Counted from the stretch's first letter, positions 1 to 7,417 are shown. The stretch is 7,540 nt of DNA from an uncultured Oceanospirillaceae bacterium (GCA_946221045.1 CAMIIY010000086.1:1-7540), one strand, 5' to 3'. The notes: generated by a model from the sequence alone, not told the origin. Program-made: numbers and translations.

Positions 1-30
1 GCCTGTATCTATTGTCTGAGGAAGCTGAAG

Positions 31-435
31 ATGCTGCTGCGTGTGTTGATCTGTCTGATGTTAAGTGTGGCCCCGCTGGCGGCGATGGCGGAGGATCCGC
101 CAGCTGATAAAGAGAAAGATTATGTCAGCTATATCGAACTCAAGCCTTTTATCACTAACTTTGGTGGTCCTGGACAGGTGCGTTTTCTGAAATGTGAAAT
201 CAGTATTCAGGCGGGCAGTGCAGATGCGCACCACGCAGTGAACCAGCATATGGCACATATTCGTAATGACCTGGTGTTTCTGCTGAGCGCACAGACTGAA
301 GACACGGTGGATACCGTTGAGGCGCAGCAGGTGCTGGCCAAAAAAGCGCTGGATAAAGTGCAGAAAATCCTGCTGGATGAAGAGGGCGAAGCCTTTGTTT
401 CCGACCTCTTCTTTACCAGCTTTGTGGTGCAGTAA
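31..435 (+). CDS. Secreted FliL-domain protein (flagellar basal body-associated FliL-like)
   Basis: A 134-residue protein of the FliL family. The N-terminus (about residues 1-20) is a hydrophobic segment ending in AMA-ED, which looks like a cleavable signal peptide, unlike the uncleaved membrane anchor of classical FliL. The rest follows the FliL periplasmic domain: YIELKPF near residue 34, the strand RFLKCEISIQ, then HIRNDLVFLLS (about 76-86) and the C-terminal SDLFFTSFVVQ ending, which matches the usual FliL 'lFTeFVvQ' close. Classical FliL sits beside the flagellar stator and modulates motor torque; whether this paralogue does so is unknown, as no flagellar gene is visible. The ATG at 31 has a good Shine-Dalgarno GAGGAAG (18-24). 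The frame stays open to the left edge, so a longer start outside the window cannot be excluded, but the signal peptide supports this one. Its stop lies 2 bases from the convergent gshA stop. Family is fairly sure, function is not. Confidence 0.85.
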   Translation: MLLRVLICLMLSVAPLAAMAEDPPADKEKDYVSYIELKPFITNFGGPGQVRFLKCEISIQAGSADAHHAVNQHMAHIRNDLVFLLSAQTEDTVDTVEAQQVLAKKALDKVQKILLDEEGEAFVSDLFFTSFVVQ

Positions 436-437
436 CC

Positions 438-2003
438 TCAGCTCGCCAGATAGCTGGCCAGAAAACTGTCAAAATCAGGCGCCGGTGCGGCTTCAAGTGC
501 CGCCTGAGCCTGCAATGAATTATCAGACTGAGCCCGCATTGAACGAAACAGGTCATCCGGCAATGGGCTTGCTTCAAGCGTTTGCTGATGCAACTGGCTC
601 TGCTGCATGATAAATGCGGCATGACTCAAACCCTGACTGCGCATGGCTTCCAGCACCTGAGCTGAGGGTGTCAGGGAACTGTCCATTAATTTGGCCTGCT
701 GCCGGGTCAGTGTATCCGTGTAGCGGGTGGTGCTATTGACCCGGTCCAGCGTTTCGGCGGTGAGTCGCAGCTGGTCAAGCAGAGACAGACCCCAGCTCTG
801 CAGCGGCATGGATTCCCCGTTAAAGGTCAGCGTCAGGCCCGGTTCACGGCCCCGGTTGACCACCCGATGCTGGTTCTCAGCAATTTCATTGCACTCGGCT
901 GTAGAGATATCCTCATCACCCATAAACAGGCAACTGAGCAGGAACAGATCCAGGAAGTCCGCTTCCATGGCGTCAATGCCGACCGGCAGGAAGGGATTAA
1001 TGTCGATATTACGTACTTCGATATACTCCACACCCCGGTTCATGAGCGCGTGGATCGGCTTCTCACCGGAGCGAATCACCCGTTTCGGACGAATATCACT
1101 GTAATACTCATTTTCGATCTGCAGGATATTGCTGTTGAGCTGGCGGTATTGACCGTCCACCTTGATACCGATCTTTTCATACGGCGGATGAGGTGTATGA
1201 ATCGCCTGGTGCAGTGAGTTGAGGTAGGTATTCAACTGGTTGAAACAGATGCCCAGGCTCGACTGAGCTTTATTGGAATAACCCAGATCGCTCATGCGCA
1301 GAGACGTTGCCCAGGGCAGGTAGAGCGTTTCATCATCAAACTGCTCTAGGCTGTGGGGTTTGTCCTGCATAAAGCTGCTGCACAGGGCAGGTGAGGCACC
1401 AAACAGGTAGAGCAGTAGCCAGGAGTAGCGGCGGAAATTCCGGATCAGGGCAAAATAGGCGGCTGACTGAAAGCCCTGCAACGGCGTATTGGAGCCCCGG
1501 TACTGCTGATAAAGCGGCCAGAAGCCACAGGGCAGCGAGAAGTTATAGTGGATACCCGCAATGGTCTGCATGGCGCGGCCATAGCGATGCTCCAGCCCGA
1601 CACGGTAGATATGTTTTAACCGACCGATATTCGAGCTGCCATACTCGGCAATGGGAATCTGAGCGGCGGGAGGCAATTCGCCCGGCATGCTGCCGCCCCA
1701 GATCTGTTCGCCGGCTAACTGGGTATACGCATAGCGATGCAGGTTGGCCAGATAGTCTATGCCCTGTTCAGGCTGGCTGAATACCGGGGTAATAAACTCC
1801 AGCAGTGCTTCAGAGTAATCTGTTGTGATCTGTTCGTGGGTCAGTGCAGAACCCAGGCCGCGCGGGTGAGGCTGTTGTGAAAGCTGACCCTGCCGGTCCA
1901 CTCTCAGGCCCTCTTTTTCGATCCCGTGTTGCAGTTGGCTGAGTAGCTGTTCCTGACCTGATGATTGAAGCCAGGCGAGTGACTGGGCGAGTGAACTTGC
2001 CAA
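438..2003 (-). CDS. gshA: Glutamate-cysteine ligase (gamma-glutamylcysteine synthetase), TTG start preferred
   Basis: Cytoplasmic, ATP-dependent joining of L-glutamate and L-cysteine, the first step of glutathione synthesis. From the TTG start it has 521 residues, close to E. coli GshA (518). Family motifs, in this numbering: GIEKEGLRV (27-35), SALTHEQITTDYSEALLEF (about 52-70), AGIHYNFSLP (149-158), QIENEYYSDIRPKR (295-308) and EYIEVRNIDINPF (326-338), together typical of the proteobacterial GshA class. The frame can also begin at an ATG at 2039 (533 residues). I prefer TTG at 2003 because AGAGGA lies 7 bases before it, the ATG has no Shine-Dalgarno sequence and overlaps a perfect TATAAT, and the shorter N-terminus aligns in length with E. 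coli GshA (24 residues before the GLERE motif, 26 here, 38 from the ATG). E. coli gshA is itself reported to start with TTG. It lies 56-92 bases downstream of pykA on the same strand, with no obvious terminator between, so some read-through is possible. Function very sure, start probable. Confidence 0.96.
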   Translation of the reverse strand: MASSLAQSLAWLQSSGQEQLLSQLQHGIEKEGLRVDRQGQLSQQPHPRGLGSALTHEQITTDYSEALLEFITPVFSQPEQGIDYLANLHRYAYTQLAGEQIWGGSMPGELPPAAQIPIAEYGSSNIGRLKHIYRVGLEHRYGRAMQTIAGIHYNFSLPCGFWPLYQQYRGSNTPLQGFQSAAYFALIRNFRRYSWLLLYLFGASPALCSSFMQDKPHSLEQFDDETLYLPWATSLRMSDLGYSNKAQSSLGICFNQLNTYLNSLHQAIHTPHPPYEKIGIKVDGQYRQLNSNILQIENEYYSDIRPKRVIRSGEKPIHALMNRGVEYIEVRNIDINPFLPVGIDAMEADFLDLFLLSCLFMGDEDISTAECNEIAENQHRVVNRGREPGLTLTFNGESMPLQSWGLSLLDQLRLTAETLDRVNSTTRYTDTLTRQQAKLMDSSLTPSAQVLEAMRSQGLSHAAFIMQQSQLHQQTLEASPLPDDLFRSMRAQSDNSLQAQAALEAAPAPDFDSFLASYLAS

Positions 2004-2010
2004 ACGAATA

Positions 2011-2016
2011 TCCTCT
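2011..2016 (-). promoter_or_regulatory. Shine-Dalgarno supporting the gshA TTG start
   Basis: On the minus strand AGAGGA lies 7 bases upstream of the TTG codon at 2003-2001, an ideal spacing. The upstream ATG at 2039-2037 is preceded by CTCTACTATA, which contains no purine-rich ribosome binding site. This decides the start call for gshA. Confidence 0.6.
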
Positions 2017-2037
2017 GAAACCGCTAAGAAGGGGTGC

Positions 2038-2043
2038 ATTATA
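2038..2043 (-). promoter_or_regulatory. Candidate -10 element of a gshA promoter (TATAAT)
   Basis: The minus strand reads TATAAT followed by G, so the box overlaps the ATG at 2039. If used, transcription would begin near 2031, inside the longer frame, giving a leader of about 28 bases before the TTG at 2003. The -35 position is poor (AGAGTA at 17 bases or TAGAGT at 18), so it would need an activator or be weak. A perfect hexamer can occur by chance; the call rests on agreement with the TTG start. Confidence 0.4.
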
Positions 2044-2068
2044 GTAGAGCCGGGGTGAAATACTCTAC
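2044..2068. repeat. Inverted repeat between pykA and gshA (possible operator)
   Basis: GTAGAG (2044-2049) and CTCTAC (2063-2068) form a perfect 6-base inverted repeat with a 13-base spacer. It lies immediately upstream of the candidate gshA -10 and covers the spacer and -35 position. It has no following T-run, so it is not a convincing terminator; it could be a protein site or chance. Confidence 0.3.
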
Positions 2069-2095
2069 GGTTAAAAAGCCCGCTGCAGTGTAGGT

Positions 2096-3550
2096 CTATT
2101 CGACCTTCAGTACCTGCAGGGTGTTGGTGCCGGCGTGCTCTCCCAGCACTGAGCCATGGGTCAGAATGACCAGATCGCCACTGTCCAGCAAGCCACGTGC
2201 CTTCAATCCGGCCAGCACTTCCTGATAGAGCGCCTCTTCGGGAATGGCGGTTGCATCAAACAGTAGCCCTTCAACGCCACGGTACAGGGCAACACGGCGC
2301 AGGGTTTGTTCATGCCGGCTCAGGGCATAGATTGGCAGGCCGGAACGGATACGGGACATCCACAACGGAGTGGAACCGGACTCGGTCAGGCAGATAATGG
2401 CTTTGACACCGGCCAGATTGTTGGCGGTGTACATGGCTGAACGGGCAATCGCCTCATCAAAACGGGCCAGTGGTTTTCCGGGTGCGGTTGGCGTGCGACG
2501 GGCCAACTGGTGTTTTTCAGCACCCTGGCAGATAGACGTCATGGCCTTGACCACTTCAACCGGATGGCTGCCTGCGGCTGTTTCTGCCGAGAGCATCACT
2601 GCATCGGTGCCATCGAGAATGGCGTTTGCAACATCAAATACCTCCGCCCGGGTCGGCATCGGATTCTGGATCATGCTTTCCATCATCTGGGTGGCAGTAA
2701 TCACTACGCGATTCAGTTCACGGGCGCGTTTAATGATGTGCTTTTGCACTCCAATCAGTTCCGCATCGCCAATTTCGACACCCAGATCGCCCCGGGCCAC
2801 CATCACTCCGTCACTCGCCATGATAATGGCATCCAGCGCTTCTGTGCTGGAGACAGTTTCGGCCCGCTCCACCTTGGCGATGATTTCGGCGCGGCCATTG
2901 GCTGCGCGGAGCAACTGGCGCGCTTCATTCAGATCATCTGCCGTGCGCGGGAAGGAAACGGCGACGTAATCCATATCGAGTTCAGCGGCGACCTTGATAT
3001 CGCGTTTATCTTTGTCGGTCAGGGCCGCAGCAGAGAGGCCGCCCCCCTGCAGGTTGATGCCCTTGTTGTTGGACAGGGTACCGCCAATCACCACTTCTGT
3101 TTTGACCTGGCTGCCGGCAACAGCAGTGACCCGCAACTGAATCCTGCCATCATCCAGCATCAGAATATCGCCGGCTTTGCAGTCCTGCGGCAGGTCTTTA
3201 TAGTCCAGTCCGACCTGCTGCTGATCGCCTGACATCGTGCCCAGATTGGCATCAAGTGTGAACACATCGCCGGTGGCCAGCTGGATTTTGCCCTCTTTAA
3301 ACTTGGCTATCCGGATCTTCGGCCCCTGTAAATCGCCGAGAATAGCCACCGCCAGTCCAAGTTTTCGGGCGGCAGAACGCACTTCGTTTGCCCGGCGGCG
3401 ATGATCATCTGCTACCCCATGGGAGAAATTCAGGCGTACGGTGTTCACACCGGCCCGCAGAATCTGTTCCAGTACGTCATTTTCGTCGGTGGCGGGTCCC
3501 AGAGTGGCAACAATCTTGGTGCGCTTCAGCATGGTTGAGATTTGCTCCAT
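2096..3550 (-). CDS. pykA: Pyruvate kinase, PykA (type II) class
   Basis: Last step of glycolysis: phosphoenolpyruvate plus ADP gives pyruvate plus ATP, in the cytoplasm, normally as a homotetramer. 484 residues, close to E. coli PykA (480), and alike throughout. Visible motifs: [13 protein letters not shown] (10-22), RLNFSHG (39-45), GDLQGPKIR (72-80) bordering the B domain, the active-site signature IIAKVERAE with catalytic K226 and metal ligand E228, [11 protein letters not shown] with metal ligand D255, [10 protein letters not shown] (284-293), [19 protein letters not shown] (309-327), then the C-terminal domain with SRHEQTL and an STN-like [11 protein letters not shown] end. The LSNNKGIN and GGGLS segments (159-173) are PykA-like, favouring pykA over pykF. 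Start: ATG at 3550 lacks a Shine-Dalgarno sequence. A second ATG at 3532 ([14 protein letters not shown], nearer to usual N-termini) has GGAG 12 bases upstream, rather far, so the start is undecided by six codons. It is divergent from dctB. Confidence 0.97.
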   Translation of the reverse strand: MEQISTMLKRTKIVATLGPATDENDVLEQILRAGVNTVRLNFSHGVADDHRRRANEVRSAARKLGLAVAILGDLQGPKIRIAKFKEGKIQLATGDVFTLDANLGTMSGDQQQVGLDYKDLPQDCKAGDILMLDDGRIQLRVTAVAGSQVKTEVVIGGTLSNNKGINLQGGGLSAAALTDKDKRDIKVAAELDMDYVAVSFPRTADDLNEARQLLRAANGRAEIIAKVERAETVSSTEALDAIIMASDGVMVARGDLGVEIGDAELIGVQKHIIKRARELNRVVITATQMMESMIQNPMPTRAEVFDVANAILDGTDAVMLSAETAAGSHPVEVVKAMTSICQGAEKHQLARRTPTAPGKPLARFDEAIARSAMYTANNLAGVKAIICLTESGSTPLWMSRIRSGLPIYALSRHEQTLRRVALYRGVEGLLFDATAIPEEALYQEVLAGLKARGLLDSGDLVILTHGSVLGEHAGTNTLQVLKVE

Positions 3551-3669
3551 AGGGCAGAAGGGTTAGACTCAAGAGAACAGGGCATACCATACTCCCCTTT
3601 GTCAGGGATGTCAGGCGCGGACTAAGCCGGCTGAAACAGCCCATGATCCTTACAGGTTAGTCAGAAACG
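3551..3669. other. Divergent pykA-dctB intergenic region
   Basis: 119 bases between the divergent starts. Besides the pykA promoter it holds an 8-base palindrome AGCCGGCT (3625-3632) overlapping the dyad GGCTG-AAA-CAGCC (3629-3641), which sits between the promoter and dctB. I find no convincing sigma70 or sigma54 promoter reading toward dctB: the best try, TTGTCA at 3599 with ACTAAG or CTAAGC, is poor at the -10. The dctB ribosome binding site is also weak (AGG at 3654-3656, 13 bases before ATG), which suggests low basal expression of the regulators. Confidence 0.5.
3586..3614 (-). promoter_or_regulatory. Candidate sigma70-type promoter for pykA
   Basis: On the minus strand, CTGACA (3614-3609, five of six to TTGACA) is followed after exactly 17 bases by TATGGT (3591-3586, four of six to TATAAT). 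The predicted start near 3579 gives a leader of about 30 bases to the first ATG or 47 to the second. GTCAGG occurs twice on the plus strand (3601-3606, 3610-3615), overlapping the -35, and may be a regulator site or chance. Confidence 0.5.
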
Positions 3670-5928
3670 ATGTCATCGGAAATCACCAGCGACTGGAAAT
3701 CTTACCGCAGCCTGATCCTGTTGTTACTGGTCTTGGTTTTTCTGGTTGTGATTGGAAAAACAGCAGAGATCAGCCAGCAACGGGGTTATGCAGAGCTGCA
3801 ACAGCGCAGTGCGACCAACCTGAACCGCTATCTGATCAGCTTGCAGCAGAAACTCGAACGCTACCGGGACCTGCCCAGTCTGCTTTCTACGCATTCGCTG
3901 CTGATTGAGGCCTTGCAGCAACCGGATAATCCAATGGCTGCAACCGATGCCAGTGTGTACCTCGAATATGTCAATCACACGGTTGGCAGCGCCGATGTGT
4001 ACTTAATGGCTGAAGATGGCACCACGTTGGCATCGAGCAACTGGGCAGAAGCCCGTTCTTTTGTGGGCAGTAATTATGCGTTCCGGCCCTATTTCAAGGA
4101 CGCAATACGGGGTCGCCCGGGGCAGTATTTTGCGCTGGGTACCGTGTCGAAGAAACGTGGCTATTACTTCTCTTATCCGGTATATGCCAGCCAGAAGGTT
4201 ATAGGTGTTGTGGTGGTTAAAATTGACCTGAACGATATCGAAGCCGACTGGAGCGACCCTGATCAGGACCTGTTGGTAACAGATGAAGACGGTGTCATTT
4301 TCATCTCCACCCGTGAGGAGTGGAAATTCAGAACTCTGCGCCCGCTGAGTCAGCCGGACCTGCAGCGAATCATCGAAAGTCTGCGTTACGGAGACCATAC
4401 CCTGACAGCGCTGGACATTGTTGACCGCAAGCAACGCCCGGATGAGAGTGAGCTGATTACCCTGGTAGAAGGAGACCGTATCAGCAGCCCGGCACTGGAC
4501 GGTGTGAAGGCCCGGGAGTATCTGGTGCAGACCCGCCGGCTGGAAGACTCCGGGCTGAGTGTGGTGGCGCTGGCCAGCACCAAACCGGTGGCTACCCGGA
4601 TGCTGTATGCCACCGTGACCAGTGGTTTTGTCTATATCGCCCTGGTGTTACTGGTGCTTTTTCTGGTTGCCCGGCATCGTATCCAGCGTGAACGTCTGCG
4701 CTTCAAGCAGAAAGAAACACAGGCGCTTGAAGCCAATGAGCAGCGGGTCAGGGCGATCATCGACAGTACCCAGGCCGGCCTGATTACACTGGACAGTCAG
4801 GGCCGTATCGAAAGCTTTAACATCATGGCCGAGCGCCTGTTTGGCTTTACTCAGGCGGAGATCGCCGGGGACTATTTCAGTAAATTGCTGTCGCAGGGCG
4901 ACAGACCGATCTGCTGGCACTACCTGACATCTGATCCGGAGCAGCGCACCCGTGAGCTGACCATCGAAGCCAGAGCCGTGCGTAATGATCTGACGACTTT
5001 TCCGGTGGATCTGATTATCGGTGAGATGATCTATGGTCCGATTAAACGTTTTCTGGTGACAATACATGACATCACCCAGCGTAAGCAGTTTGAGGATGCA
5101 CTGGAGCATGCCCGGGAACTGCTGGAACAGCGGGTAGAGGAACGTACACTGGATCTGACCCGGGCCAACAGTCAGCTCAGAGATGAGGCAGAGAAACATA
5201 AAAGCACACAGGATCAGTTGATTCAGACCGCGAAGCTGGCCGTGCTGGGACAGATGTCGGCGGGCATAAACCACGAGCTGAACCAGCCACTCACCGCGAT
5301 TCGTACCTATGCCGATAATGCCCGGGCGTTTCTGGCACTGGGTAAACAGGACACCGTGAATGCCAACCTGCAGGAGATCAGTGGTCTGACGGAACGCATG
5401 GCCAAGATTATTCATCCGCTGAAAGAGTTTTCCCGCAAATCCTCCGGTGCCCCGGAGCCGGTTTGCCTGCAAAATGTGCGTGATGGTGCCATGTCGATCC
5501 TGTATGGCAAACTCAGTAAAGTGCATGCGGTGGTGGACTGGCCGGATCATCTGGAGACGCTTTATGTCATGGGTGATACCGTGCGCCTGGAGCAGGTGTT
5601 CGTTAACCTGATCAGTAACGCGTTGCAGGCGATGGAAGATCAGGAGCAGCCGCGCATTGAAATCAGCCTGCAGGCAACCGATGAACAGATTGAAATCCCC
5701 TTGCGTGACTACGGCCCGGGCATTCCCAGAGCTGAACTGAGCCGGGTATTTGAGCCTTTTTACACCACCAAAAAAGCGGGGCAGGGGCTTGGGCTGGGCT
5801 TGTCTATATCGTACCGGATCATGGACAATCTGGGCGGTCAGCTGCGCGCGCGCAATCATCCGGAAGGTGGTGCCGTGTTTATAATTATCCTGCCGAAAGT
5901 AACCACCCGGGATCGGGCAACAGGTTAA
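3670..5928 (+). CDS. dctB: DctB-type sensor histidine kinase (C4-dicarboxylate sensing) with cytoplasmic PAS domain
   Basis: Membrane sensor that autophosphorylates on histidine and passes phosphate to the DctD regulator encoded just downstream. Layout of the 752 residues: short cytoplasmic N-terminus; TM1 about 14-30; periplasmic sensor about 31-312, double-PDC (dCache) like, with the DctB-type stretch VGSNYAFRPYFKDA (132-145), then GQYFALGTVSKKRGYYFSYPV (about 151-171); TM2 about 316-334; linker; PAS about 357-470; coiled coil about 474-515; HisKA with AGINHELNQPL, phospho-acceptor H535; HATPase with N-box VFVNLISNAL (N646, N650), G1 box DYGPGIP (680-686), F-box FEPFYTTK (694-701) and G2 box GQGLGLGLS (704-712). 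All catalytic boxes are intact. The PAS domain makes it longer than the classical DctB of about 600 residues. ATG at 3670 is the only sensible start: a TAG lies in frame at 3658 and the next Met is residue 89. The downstream gene starts 18 bases later. The ligand (succinate, fumarate, malate) is inferred from family. Confidence 0.9.
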   Translation: MSSEITSDWKSYRSLILLLLVLVFLVVIGKTAEISQQRGYAELQQRSATNLNRYLISLQQKLERYRDLPSLLSTHSLLIEALQQPDNPMAATDASVYLEYVNHTVGSADVYLMAEDGTTLASSNWAEARSFVGSNYAFRPYFKDAIRGRPGQYFALGTVSKKRGYYFSYPVYASQKVIGVVVVKIDLNDIEADWSDPDQDLLVTDEDGVIFISTREEWKFRTLRPLSQPDLQRIIESLRYGDHTLTALDIVDRKQRPDESELITLVEGDRISSPALDGVKAREYLVQTRRLEDSGLSVVALASTKPVATRMLYATVTSGFVYIALVLLVLFLVARHRIQRERLRFKQKETQALEANEQRVRAIIDSTQAGLITLDSQGRIESFNIMAERLFGFTQAEIAGDYFSKLLSQGDRPICWHYLTSDPEQRTRELTIEARAVRNDLTTFPVDLIIGEMIYGPIKRFLVTIHDITQRKQFEDALEHARELLEQRVEERTLDLTRANSQLRDEAEKHKSTQDQLIQTAKLAVLGQMSAGINHELNQPLTAIRTYADNARAFLALGKQDTVNANLQEISGLTERMAKIIHPLKEFSRKSSGAPEPVCLQNVRDGAMSILYGKLSKVHAVVDWPDHLETLYVMGDTVRLEQVFVNLISNALQAMEDQEQPRIEISLQATDEQIEIPLRDYGPGIPRAELSRVFEPFYTTKKAGQGLGLGLSISYRIMDNLGGQLRARNHPEGGAVFIIILPKVTTRDRATG

Positions 5929-5946
5929 CTAGCCATAGGGTTTTTG

Positions 5947-7326
5947 ATGCAAACTGAAACTGAATTGCCAGTGATGCTGGTGGACGATGAGCAGCATATT
6001 CGTCTAGCCGCGGGTCAGGCGCTGGAGTTGGCTGGTTATGCCGTCCAGTTACATGAGTGTGCTGAAACGGCACTGGCAGACCTCAGTGCCGATTGGCCCG
6101 GGGTACTGGTGACAGATATCAACCTGCCGGGTATGGATGGCCTGAAACTGCTGGAGGCTGTGCAAAAATTGGATGACAGCCTGCCGGTGATTCTGATTAC
6201 CGGTCACGGTGATATATCCATGGCGGTCAATGCCATGCGCTCCGGTGCCTATGACTTTATTGAAAAGCCATTCTCTTCTGAACTGCTGACTGATGTGGTG
6301 CGCCGGGCGATGGAAAAACGCAGTCTGGTGGCAGAAAACAGGCGGCTGCGTAAAGAACTGGAGGCCCAGAGTGCTCCCGGCCCCCGGGTCATCGGCAATA
6401 CCCCGCAGATTGCCCAGTTGCGTCAGGTGGTACACCGTATTGCGGATACCCCGGCAGATATTCTGATTCTGGGCGAAACCGGCACCGGTAAAGACCTGCT
6501 GGCGCGCTACATTCATGAGCACAGTCAGCGTCGTGGCCATAACTTTGTGGCGATCAACTGCGGGGCAGTACCGGAAAACCTGATCGAATCGGAACTGTTT
6601 GGCCATGAAAAGGGCGCGTTTACCGATGCCCGTACCCAGCGTATCGGTAAGTTTGAACATGCCAATGGCGGCACGTTGTTTCTGGATGAAATTGAAAGCA
6701 TGCCCATGGCACTGCAGATCCGGTTGCTGCGGGTGCTGGAAGAGCGCAGCATTGAACGGCTTGGCTCCAATGTGACCATCCCGCTGGATTTGAGGGTGGT
6801 GGCGGCAACCAAGGTGGATCTGCGTGAAGCGGCGGATCGGGGCGTGTTTCGCGAAGACCTCTATTACCGTCTGAACGTGGTGCGGGTGGACATTCCATCA
6901 TTACGGGAGCGGCGTGAAGATATTGGCATGCTGTTTCAGCATTTTGCCCTGATTGCATCCTCGCAATATGGCCGTGAAGTACCGCTGCTGTCTCCGGAGC
7001 GCATGCACAGCCTGATGACCCATGACTGGCCGGGCAACGTCAGGGAACTGCGAAACCTGGCGGAGCGTTACGTATTGCTGGGTGAAAGCTGCACCTTCGA
7101 TTTTGAGAACCGGCCCATTACGGATCTGGATCATCAGGCCAGTTTGTCACTGGCCGAGCGAGTCGAACAGTTTGAGCGCCTGTTAATTCAGGCAGAGCTG
7201 TCTCGTTGCGGAGGGTCAATCAAAGAAACTCAGCAGGGTTTGGGCCTGCCGCGCAAGACCCTCTATGACAAGATGAAGAAATACGGTTTGGATAAAAGTG
7301 ATTTCAAACCGGAACCGGGCGCCTGA
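5947..7326 (+). CDS. dctD: DctD-type sigma54-dependent response regulator (NtrC family)
   Basis: DNA-binding activator of sigma54 RNA polymerase, expected partner of the DctB kinase just upstream. 459 residues in three domains. Receiver 1-120: acidic pair D13/D14, phospho-acceptor D57 in VTDINLPGMDG, T85 and K107. AAA+ domain about 147-375: Walker A GETGTGKD (176-183), sigma54-contact loop EKGAFTDA (221-228), Walker B GGTLFLDEIES (241-251, D247/E248), FREDLYYRLN (301-310), WPGNVRELRN (361-370). Fis-type helix-turn-helix at about 421-448 (GGSIKETQQGLGLPRKTLYDKM). The contact loop reads GAFTDA rather than the canonical GAFTGA. The start is ATG at 5947, with TAGGG 6 bases upstream; an in-frame TTG one codon earlier at 5944 is too close to that site. 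It is 18 bases from dctB, so the two are almost surely one operon. A sigma54 promoter just downstream is its likely target. Specific assignment as DctD rests on the kinase type and DctD-like AAA+ sequence (EHANGGTLFLDEIESMP). Confidence 0.9.
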   Translation: MQTETELPVMLVDDEQHIRLAAGQALELAGYAVQLHECAETALADLSADWPGVLVTDINLPGMDGLKLLEAVQKLDDSLPVILITGHGDISMAVNAMRSGAYDFIEKPFSSELLTDVVRRAMEKRSLVAENRRLRKELEAQSAPGPRVIGNTPQIAQLRQVVHRIADTPADILILGETGTGKDLLARYIHEHSQRRGHNFVAINCGAVPENLIESELFGHEKGAFTDARTQRIGKFEHANGGTLFLDEIESMPMALQIRLLRVLEERSIERLGSNVTIPLDLRVVAATKVDLREAADRGVFREDLYYRLNVVRVDIPSLRERREDIGMLFQHFALIASSQYGREVPLLSPERMHSLMTHDWPGNVRELRNLAERYVLLGESCTFDFENRPITDLDHQASLSLAERVEQFERLLIQAELSRCGGSIKETQQGLGLPRKTLYDKMKKYGLDKSDFKPEPGA

Positions 7327-7375
7327 TTCGTAGTCTTACTTAATTGGTGTATTTAAAATGCATTAAAATAAGGCG

Positions 7376-7417
7376 TTGTTGCACTTTTATTACACACGCG
7401 TCCAGTTTTTGTTGCAC
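7376..7417 (+). repeat. Tandem TTGTTGCAC repeats, candidate upstream activator sites
   Basis: Identical nonamers TTGTTGCAC occur at 7376-7384 and 7409-7417, 33 bases apart (about three helical turns, so on the same face of the DNA). A related inverted copy, GTGCAAAAA (one mismatch to GTGCAACAA), lies at 7446-7454. The pair sits about 110-150 bases upstream of the predicted sigma54 transcription start, where NtrC-family activators usually bind. Confidence 0.5.

Noticed and set aside
2071..2095. Intrinsic terminator after pykA
   Set aside because: The minus strand has GGGC followed by TTTTT, but there is no adequate GC stem before the T-run.
2510..3232. Open frame of 240 codons on the plus strand inside pykA
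   Set aside because: Antisense to well-conserved pyruvate kinase sequence, with no family resemblance of its own and composition typical of a reverse-frame shadow.
3599..3627. Possible sigma70 promoter toward dctB (TTGTCA with ACTAAG or CTAAGC)
   Set aside because: The -10 matches only about half of the consensus and the hexamers overlap the better pykA promoter on the other strand.
4648..5859. Long open frame of about 400 codons on the minus strand inside dctB
   Set aside because: Fully antisense to a kinase with intact catalytic boxes. The translation is rich in His, Gln and Arg, with no recognisable domain, as expected of a shadow frame.
6049..6660. Open frame of about 200 codons on the minus strand inside dctD
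   Set aside because: Covers the receiver and AAA+ coding region of dctD in reverse; no domain recognisable.
7345..7366. Second sigma54-like element near TTGGTG...ATGC
   Set aside because: The GG-to-GC spacing is 14 bases rather than 12 and the -24 box is poor.
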